Shown here: positions 23,752 to 28,492 of the stretch, one piece after another
How the letters are laid out: each line of letters starts with the position of its first letter
Numbering within the stretch: position 1 is the stretch's first letter
Assembly: GCA_023430365.1 (NCBI GenBank)
Contig: JAEZAS010000430.1
Coordinates: 1 to 28,492, forward strand
Length of the DNA: 28,492 nucleotides
Source: Planctomycetota bacterium
Lineage (GTDB): Bacteria; Planctomycetota; Planctomycetia; Pirellulales; Pirellulaceae
Direction: 5' to 3'
Translations under genes and position numbers: made by a program
The notes under the pieces: model-generated
Database searches by the model: none
What the model was told of the DNA's origin: nothing
Seen by the model: the letters and a program-made list of their open reading frames with translations, nothing else

Positions 23752-25323
23752 TTATGGTTGCTTTTCAGTGTTGAACGTGCGAAGTAACTTCCGGCCTTTA
23801 TAAATACAGTATGCCTCGCGCACCCCCAGGCTGCGGCGGAGATTGGCCTGAGGGAAAAACAAAATCTCTTGGAAATCGGCGACCGCTACTCCTGGCACAT
23901 CGCCGCGGCGGGCGATTGCCATCAAGGCTTTTTCGCCGAAGAAGTAGCCCATTTGTTGCGGCTGGATCTCCGTATAGCCAGCGTCATGCAGGCGCCGCTG
24001 CAAACGAACGACTTCGAGCTGTTCTGACTTACTGAGGCGGGCAACGTCGTACTCGCGGATCTCGTCGTGTTCCGCCTGCCAGCCGGCATAGGCGGCATAG
24101 ATGTCCTGCGGCGGCAGGTCGGCAACGTCGGCGGTGAAGGCATGCACCAACGGGCCGACGATGCCCACGTTGCTGAACGTTCTCGGACCTTCGTCGCCAA
24201 CGGCGAACTCGTAGGAGAACCGAAACAAGAAGCAGTCGACGGGTTCGGGATAGCCAGGCCAGAATTGCCGCCGTTGGTCGACGAGTTCACAGGAAGTCGG
24301 TGGCACTCCGAACTGAGTTGGCTCGGCAAGCCAGGCAACCAATTCAGCCTCGGCCCGGGCGACCGGCGTCGTGTATTGCGGGTCGATCTTGTTCAGCGCC
24401 CCCAGCTCCTTCGCATAGGAAAGGGCTCTAAGTCGGGCCACCGGTTCGGCTGCCATCCGCTTCAGTTCCTCGATTCCCTCGGGATCTTTGAGGCGTGCGA
24501 GTGCGGCGGCTGCCTCGGTTCGTAAGCGGCGGTGTTTCAGACGCATGGTTTGATGCAGCTTGCCGATCGCGGACTCGTCGCCGATCAGCCCCAGGGCATC
24601 GCAGAGCGAAACTGCCAACGACACGCTGGACGCCACCCGCTGACTAAGCTCCGCGGGAGACTCCGCATGTCCCAGCGGGTTCTCTTCGATCTGACCGAGC
24701 GTTTGGGCGAGATCGCCGAGCAGGGCGTTCAGCTCCTGGCGGCGCTCGCTCGCCGGATGCGTGGCGAGCAGCTTTTCCCGCGTGACGAAGTTGGCCAAGT
24801 CCAGCACCGGAGCGGCGAGTAGCGGATGTTCGAGCGCCGCGAGCAACCGCGGGAAAACCACTTCTACGGGTAGTGATTTGCGAAACAAAGGGCTGAGAAG
24901 CGGGATGAGCGATCCCTCCTGCTGCGGCGGATCGGTCACGAGCAGTTCGACGACCGCTTGTACTTCCGATGGGCTGCGACCCAGGGCCAGCCAGGCAAGC
25001 AGTTGGGGACGGGCGGTCGACGTTTCCCCCAGGTGCGAGTAGGCGGACCCGGTTGCCGCGATCAGTTCCGGCGGGGCCACGAACACGCCCTGCCCTGCCC
25101 GCCGCTGGGTCGCCAGGGTTTCGAGCGCCACGCGCAGCAAATGGTCGGACTGTTGCGGTAGGGGGCGGGGCAACTGGACGACGTCGCCGAGGAACTCCGT
25201 CAATTGCTCCACAGGAGCTTCGGCCAGCCAACGGGCCCGCCGCAGGGAATGGTTGAATTCCGGCGGGGTAAGCTCCGCCGCCCTACCAATATCGGCCAAC
25301 AAAGTCTTGAGTCGTTCGTCCAT
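23752..25323 (-). CDS. HEAT-repeat-like helical protein
   Basis: With ATG 25323 as start, the product is 523 residues, almost wholly alpha-helical and rich in Leu and Ala. The middle part has HEAT-like units, for example LCDALGLIGDESAIGKLHQTMRLKHRRLRTEAAAALARLKDPEGIEELKRM. The C-terminal third is different and more aromatic (QFWPGYPEPVDCFLFRFSYEFAVGD, DIYAAYAGWQAEHDEIREYD), perhaps a separate domain. There is no signal peptide or membrane segment. The longer frame from 25416 overlaps the terminator of the neighbouring gene and is rejected. At 25323 a GGAGG lies very close to the ATG, so the start is likely but not certain. It ends 29 bp before the GAF/PAS kinase and is probably co-transcribed; a scaffold role is conceivable but not shown. 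Confidence 0.82.
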   Translation of the reverse strand: MDERLKTLLADIGRAAELTPPEFNHSLRRARWLAEAPVEQLTEFLGDVVQLPRPLPQQSDHLLRVALETLATQRRAGQGVFVAPPELIAATGSAYSHLGETSTARPQLLAWLALGRSPSEVQAVVELLVTDPPQQEGSLIPLLSPLFRKSLPVEVVFPRLLAALEHPLLAAPVLDLANFVTREKLLATHPASERRQELNALLGDLAQTLGQIEENPLGHAESPAELSQRVASSVSLAVSLCDALGLIGDESAIGKLHQTMRLKHRRLRTEAAAALARLKDPEGIEELKRMAAEPVARLRALSYAKELGALNKIDPQYTTPVARAEAELVAWLAEPTQFGVPPTSCELVDQRRQFWPGYPEPVDCFLFRFSYEFAVGDEGPRTFSNVGIVGPLVHAFTADVADLPPQDIYAAYAGWQAEHDEIREYDVARLSKSEQLEVVRLQRRLHDAGYTEIQPQQMGYFFGEKALMAIARRGDVPGVAVADFQEILFFPQANLRRSLGVREAYCIYKGRKLLRTFNTEKQP

Positions 25324-25390
25324 TCCTCCAGTGTAGCAAAGGCGCTCCGAATCGAGGCACGCTCCGTCCGTCCCCAGTCGTTGACGCAAT

Positions 25391-25425
25391 AAAAAACCGA
25401 GGGCGTTGCAGTACAACGCCCTCGG
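25391..25425 (-). terminator. Strong intrinsic terminator of the Gfo/Idh/MocA gene
   Basis: A perfect 12-bp stem (25397-25408 with 25414-25425, loop cagta) is followed on the minus strand by six T (aaaaaa at 25391-25396 on the plus strand). It begins 35 bp after the oxidoreductase stop codon and insulates the HEAT-kinase gene set downstream. Confidence 0.95.
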
Positions 25426-25459
25426 CCGGAGAGGCTGATTTAACCGACCCGCAGGTCGT

Positions 25460-26776
25460 TTAAAGTTCGTAGCCGTTCTTGAATTCCGGCTTGACGATCG
25501 TGGCGACTTCCGGAGCGTTGGTCGCCTTGAGGTTCTTGGCGTCCCACTCGATCTTCTTGCCTTCGCCCTGATCGGCGGCCCAAACGGCCAGGTTGCCGAG
25601 CAGGATGGTCTCGGTCAGCGGACCAGCGTAGTCGGGGAAGTTCGACATCGCGGGCTTCTCGCCCTTGATCGCGCGGACCCACTCTTCGAAGTGGCCCGGC
25701 GACTTCTCGTACTCGACGTCCTTCTTCTCGGCGCCACCGATCATGACCAGCGAGGCGGCGTAATCGCCAGGGGCGTAAATCGTCCCCTTTTCGCCGATCA
25801 CGAGGCAGCCGCTGCTTTCGACCTTGGCGTCGCCGAACAGGCTGGCGTCGGGCTTCTTACCACCGTCGTACCACTTCAGGGTCAGCGCCCCACGGCCGTT
25901 CCGCTCGGGGAACTCGAAGTCGATGACCGACCAGGCCGGGAAGGTTTCCTTGTTGTGGCCGGAGGTCTTGGCCTGCACGCTCGTCGGATCGCGGAGGTCG
26001 AGAGCCATGTAGGGCATGTTCAGCGTATGGCAGGCCATATCGCCGAGGGCGCCGGTGCCGAACGCCCACCAGCCACGCCACTTGAAGGGGTGATAGGCGG
26101 GGTGATACGGACGCTTCTCGACCGGGCCGATGAACTCATCCCAGTGGATGTGCTTCGGCACTTCGGGGGTTTCGGTCGGGCGATCGATGCCCTGCGGCCA
26201 CACCGGACGGTTCGTCCAGACGTGAACTTCCTTCACCGAGCCGACGCCGCCCGCTTTGATCAAGGCGGCAGCTTCGCGGAGCGCGTTGTTGGCGGTGCCC
26301 TGGTTGCCCATTTGGGTGGCAACCTTGTTCTCGCGAGCCAGGTCGCCGAGGAAGCGGGCTTCGTAGATCGACTTCGTCAGCGGCTTCTGCACGAAGGCGT
26401 GCTTGCCCATCCGCATGGCGGCGGCGGCGACGACGGCGTGGGTGTGGTCCGGAGTGCTGACGGTCACCGCATCGATGCTCTTGCCCATTTCGTCGAGCAT
26501 CTTGCGATAGTCGTTGTACTTCTTGGCGTTGCCCCACTGAGCGGCGGCGATCCCCAAGTTGTTGTCGTCGATATCGCAGATCGCGACCATGTTGCCGGCG
26601 CGGCCAGCGTCTTGCGAGTCGCTACGGCCTTTGCCGTTCACGCCGACGGCGGCAAAGTTGATCGTCTCGTTGGCTGCCCGGCTGATGCGGGGAGCGACAC
26701 CGCCGGCAACCCAGTAGCCGACGCCCAAGGCCGCCGTCGTTTTCAAGAAACGGCGACGATTGGCATTGTGACTCAT
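25460..26776 (-). CDS. Gfo/Idh/MocA-family oxidoreductase with Tat signal
   Basis: A 438-residue NAD(P)-dependent oxidoreductase-like protein exported by the Tat pathway. The twin-arginine signal NRRRFLKTTAALGVGYWVAGG is at residues 6-26. The Rossmann part begins INFAAVGVNGKGRSD, continues with AICDIDDNN and IDAVTVSTPDHTHAVVA, and ends in the family's lysine motif as FVQKPLTKSIYEA. The C-terminal half (HIHWDEFIGPVEKRPYHPAYHPFKWRGWWAFGTGALGDMACHTLNMP) is the substrate domain common to planctomycete Gfo/Idh/MocA proteins. AAGGAG lies 8 nt before ATG 26776, so this start is chosen over the GTG at 26785. It is monocistronic, with its own terminator. The substrate is probably a sugar or cyclitol derivative; the sequence does not say which. 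Confidence 0.95.
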   Translation of the reverse strand: MSHNANRRRFLKTTAALGVGYWVAGGVAPRISRAANETINFAAVGVNGKGRSDSQDAGRAGNMVAICDIDDNNLGIAAAQWGNAKKYNDYRKMLDEMGKSIDAVTVSTPDHTHAVVAAAAMRMGKHAFVQKPLTKSIYEARFLGDLARENKVATQMGNQGTANNALREAAALIKAGGVGSVKEVHVWTNRPVWPQGIDRPTETPEVPKHIHWDEFIGPVEKRPYHPAYHPFKWRGWWAFGTGALGDMACHTLNMPYMALDLRDPTSVQAKTSGHNKETFPAWSVIDFEFPERNGRGALTLKWYDGGKKPDASLFGDAKVESSGCLVIGEKGTIYAPGDYAASLVMIGGAEKKDVEYEKSPGHFEEWVRAIKGEKPAMSNFPDYAGPLTETILLGNLAVWAADQGEGKKIEWDAKNLKATNAPEVATIVKPEFKNGYEL

Positions 26777-27089
26777 CAAAAACACTCCTTAGAGGAACGG
26801 TGAAAGGATCGAGGAGCTTCCGCCGGCGGGTGTTCGCAGGACAGCGCGTGATAGCGAGCCTGCGATGCGTCACTTCGAATTCGGCGTTTAGGGCTGAGTC
26901 GAAGCCGCAGAAAAGGAATCTCCGGTTAGATCGTGCGCCTTCAGACTATCCGACCGCGCAGTCGATTTCAAACGGCCCACACCAGAAAAGCGGGGATTTG
27001 CGGGACCGTTCTTCCCCCGGACAAGTGGGGATTGCAACTATAGCTTACGGCAAAGGTGTCTGTCTGGTTCGCGGGTGAAGCCCACGCGA
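26777..27089. other. Non-coding gap upstream of the oxidoreductase
   Basis: About 310 bp without a convincing gene. On the minus strand a possible promoter for the oxidoreductase is ttgaaa (26971-26966) with gatagt (26950-26945), spaced 15 bp, shorter than ideal and therefore weak. The gap runs directly into the inverted-repeat element at 27090-27167. Confidence 0.35.
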
Positions 27090-27167
27090 CGTAGCTGAAT
27101 TCGCCAGAATTCAGAATGACGGATCCTTTAATTGCAGAGCATCTGAACTCTGGCGAATCCAGCTACG
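27090..27167. repeat. 78-bp MITE-like inverted-repeat element
   Basis: The outer 25 bp (27090-27114) are the reverse complement of 27143-27167 with two mismatches; both ends begin cgtagct. The left arm also contains its own perfect palindrome (ctgaattc at 27095-27102 with gaattcag at 27107-27114). The 28-bp centre is AT-richer. There is no coding capacity. A separate 7-bp hairpin (27168-27174 with 27182-27188) abuts the right end and lies just past the DUF151 stop, so it could terminate that gene. The size and terminal repeats are those of a non-autonomous mobile element; no flanking duplication is obvious. Confidence 0.7.
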
Positions 27168-27194
27168 GAGGACGAGTTCAGCGTCCTCGGCGCA

Positions 27195-27599
27195 TCAGCC
27201 GCCGCCGCTCTCTTCCAAAACTTCTTCCGCCACATAGATCGGCAGGGCTGGGTCGGCCGCGACCGCCACGGCGATGGCGTCCGACGGCCGGGAGTCGATC
27301 TCGATCAGCTCGCCGTCTCGTTTCACCCGGAGCTTGGCGTAGTAGATGTGCTCCCGGAGTTCGCTGATCACGACGCTGTCGAGCTCGCCTCCCATCGCTT
27401 CGATGGAGTTCACCAGCAGCTCATGGGTCCGCGGTCGTGGGGATTGAATCCGCTTCACGCCGCTGTTGATGCTCTGGGCCTCGAACATGCCGATGAGAAT
27501 CGGGAATTGGCGGTCGCCCTCGACTTCCTTCAGATAGATCACCTGCTGCTCGTTGATCTCGCTGATGATGATCCGCGACAACTGCATCTGCACCGGCAT
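27195..27599 (-). CDS. Bifunctional nuclease family (DUF151) protein
   Basis: With ATG 27599 as start, the product is 134 residues. It covers the whole DUF151/BFN domain: MQLSRIIISEINEQQVIYLKEVEGDRQFPILIGMFEAQSI, then the central THELLVNSIEAMGGELDSVVISELREHIYYAKLRV, and the signature IEIDSRPSDAIAVAVAADPALPIYVAEEVLEE. Members are small cytosolic proteins; plant relatives have been reported to have DNase/RNase activity, and the bacterial role is unclear. An in-frame GTG at 27611 is a possible but weaker start; relatives begin near MPV. A tataat -10 box lies 42 bp upstream, flanked by a 7-bp inverted repeat. The gene diverges from ribH. Confidence 0.93.
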   Translation of the reverse strand: MPVQMQLSRIIISEINEQQVIYLKEVEGDRQFPILIGMFEAQSINSGVKRIQSPRPRTHELLVNSIEAMGGELDSVVISELREHIYYAKLRVKRDGELIEIDSRPSDAIAVAVAADPALPIYVAEEVLEESGGG

Positions 27600-27633
27600 A
27601 TAGCAACCCACCCGAAGGGAACGTTTGGTTCGT

Positions 27634-27659
27634 GGCTCTCATTATAGGTGGAGAGAGCC
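27634..27659 (-). promoter_or_regulatory. Promoter -10 box of the DUF151 gene within an inverted repeat
   Basis: On the minus strand a perfect TATAAT lies at 27646-27641, with TTCGCC about 18 bp upstream as a weak -35. The box sits in the 12-bp space between the arms ggctctc (27634-27640) and gagagcc (27653-27659). A dimeric regulator bound there would cover the -10 element. The leader would be about 35 nt long. Confidence 0.55.
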
Positions 27660-27710
27660 GCGGTGGCGAAGAGCCAGGCGAAGGACGTTCGACGATTAAC
27701 TACGGCGGTC

Positions 27711-27800
27711 GGGTGGCGGGGCCTAAGGAGCGAAGCGACGTGGCCCCGTATTGAGCCCCCATCTCAGCCGGGGCCACGCTGCGCTTAGGCCCCGCCACCC
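27711..27800. repeat. 90-bp long inverted repeat between divergent DUF151 and ribH genes
   Basis: The outer 17 bp (27711-27727) pair perfectly with 27784-27800; after a mismatched stretch, tggcccc (27741-27747) pairs with ggggcca (27770-27776). The loop is about 22 nt. The whole element is GC-rich and would form a long cruciform or RNA hairpin. It ends 51 bp before the ribH start codon. It has no coding capacity and shares no arm sequence with the element at 27090-27167, so it represents a different repeat family. Confidence 0.75.
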
Positions 27801-27851
27801 CAGCCGACGGAAGTTCGTTACAATGCTGGCAAGCCATTCCAGGAACCAGCT

Positions 27852-28328
27852 ATGATCACCGTCTTTCGCGGCGACGGCCCGACCGCCGATTACTACGGCC
27901 GATACGCCGTCGTCGTTTCCCGCTACAACCAGTCGATCACCGGCAGCCTCCTGCGCGGAGCGGTCGAAACGCTCAAGGAAAAGGGGATCGAAGAGACGCA
28001 GATCGACGTCGCTTGGGTGCCCGGCGCCTGGGAACTGCCCCTCATCGCCGAAAAGCTCGCCGCCAGCGGCAAGTACGCGGCGATCCTTTGTCTGGGAGCA
28101 GTGATCAAAGGGGAAACGACCCACGACGAGCACATCAACCGGCAGGTCAGCCTGAGTCTGGGCAAGATGTCGCTCGATCACGGCCTGCCGGTCCTGTTCG
28201 GCGTCCTCACGTGCAATACGCTCGAACAGGCCATCCATCGCGCCGGTGGGAACGTCGGCAACAAGGGTATCGAGTGTGCCGAGGCGGCTCTCGAAATGGT
28301 CGCCCTGCTTCGCCAATTGCCGGCGTAG
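27852..28328 (+). CDS. ribH: 6,7-dimethyl-8-ribityllumazine synthase
   Basis: A 158-residue enzyme of riboflavin synthesis that condenses 5-amino-6-ribitylaminouracil with 3,4-dihydroxy-2-butanone 4-phosphate. The family landmarks are VVVSRYNQSITGSLLRGA (substrate loop), WVPGAWELPL (residues 55-64), and GAVIKGETTHDEHI with catalytic H91. QAIHRAGGNVGNKG, with R130 binding phosphate, is followed by the terminal helix. The length is typical of the icosahedral-capsid type. AGGA about 8 nt before the ATG supports the start. No other rib gene or FMN riboswitch is visible nearby; the neighbouring long inverted repeat and the palindromes downstream bracket the gene. Confidence 0.97.
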   Translation: MITVFRGDGPTADYYGRYAVVVSRYNQSITGSLLRGAVETLKEKGIEETQIDVAWVPGAWELPLIAEKLAASGKYAAILCLGAVIKGETTHDEHINRQVSLSLGKMSLDHGLPVLFGVLTCNTLEQAIHRAGGNVGNKGIECAEAALEMVALLRQLPA

Positions 28329-28340
28329 TTTTTCCTTCTC

Positions 28341-28364
28341 CGTCCCAGGCTCCAGCCTGGGACG
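28341..28364. repeat. Perfect 11-bp-stem hairpin after ribH
   Basis: Positions 28341-28351 (cgtcccaggct) pair perfectly with 28354-28364 around a 2-nt loop, 12 bp after the ribH stop. No U-run follows. It is nearly the same as the imperfect hairpin at 3037-3060, so it belongs to a dispersed family, although it could also act as a ribH terminator. Confidence 0.7.
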
Positions 28365-28373
28365 AAACGACCC

Positions 28374-28388
28374 CGAGGCTCCGCCTCG
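28374..28388. repeat. Short palindrome, cgaggc/gcctcg type
   Basis: Positions 28374-28379 pair with 28383-28388 around the loop tcc. It has the same core as 2932-2948 and again follows a cccagg-type hairpin closely, so the two palindrome types seem to travel together. Confidence 0.6.
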
Positions 28389-28419
28389 TCAGCCCCGCGT
28401 GCCGACACGGCTACTTCTT

Positions 28420-28492
28420 CCCCTCTCTCCATGGGAGAGGGAGCAATACAGTAAAAGATCGGTTTGCGGGGCTGTCGGCACACGGAGTGTGC
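28420..28492. repeat. Further palindromes at the window edge
   Basis: A ccctctc/gagaggg hairpin lies at about 28421-28441 with tccatg in its loop, and gcaca/tgtgc ends (about 28478-28492) close the window. The words gccccgc and gtgccgaca near 28391-28407 recur in inverted form at about 28467-28482. The element may continue beyond the window. No gene is seen after ribH. Confidence 0.45.

Noticed and set aside
25691..26803. 370-residue plus-strand open frame over the oxidoreductase
   Set aside because: Antisense shadow; His/Val/Asp-rich and without a recognisable family.
27711..27800. FMN riboswitch ahead of ribH
   Set aside because: The region is a simple long inverted repeat and lacks the multi-stem FMN aptamer with its conserved loops.
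1..28492. CRISPR array, toxin-antitoxin, restriction or phage-defence genes
   Set aside because: No spaced direct repeats and no recognisable defence domains were seen on either strand.

Overview
The window looks like chromosomal DNA from a member of the Planctomycetota. The evidence is a DUF1549/DUF1553 haem-motif protein next to a Tat-exported DUF1501 protein, a Tat-exported Gfo/Idh/MocA oxidoreductase, an ECF sigma factor paired with a Cys-less membrane anti-sigma protein, a fused double ABC-2 permease, and many intergenic palindromes. No tRNA, rRNA, CRISPR array, transposase or phage gene was seen. Order or family cannot be fixed from this sequence alone.

Layout, left to right. 1-1466 (minus): an AAA-ATPase fragment with an apparent frame break at the window edge, a DUF5063 protein and a small HAD-like phosphatase. 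1467-2265: about 800 bp with no convincing gene. 2266-9333 (plus): rpsD, a cluster of palindromes, then the pyruvate dehydrogenase complex in the order E3 (lpd), E1 (aceE), E2 (aceF), closed by a strong terminator. 9348-10134 (minus): a small exported CPWC protein overlapping a DUF2243 membrane protein. 10324-16420 (minus): a gene set running from an ECF sigma factor and its putative anti-sigma partner through an exported coiled-coil protein and a two-haem-motif DUF1549/DUF1553 protein to a DUF1501 protein. 16735-18615 (plus): a large ABC-2 permease reading away from that set.

18738-25323 (minus): a small charged protein, then a four-gene signalling set made of a HEAT-repeat protein, a GAF/PAS histidine kinase, a single-domain response regulator and a REC-PAS-kinase hybrid. 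25391-26776 (minus): a Gfo/Idh/MocA oxidoreductase with a textbook terminator. 27195-28328: divergent DUF151 (bifunctional nuclease family) and ribH genes, separated by a long inverted repeat. The right end carries further palindromes.

Two modules are the best candidates for less-described biology. One is the sigma/anti-sigma-headed gene set that may control its own exported DUF1549/DUF1553-DUF1501 pair. The other is the HEAT-kinase-regulator-hybrid kinase set, whose wiring is not obvious. The intergenic spaces also hold at least three different families of short inverted repeats. The rest is housekeeping: ribosome, pyruvate dehydrogenase and riboflavin synthesis.
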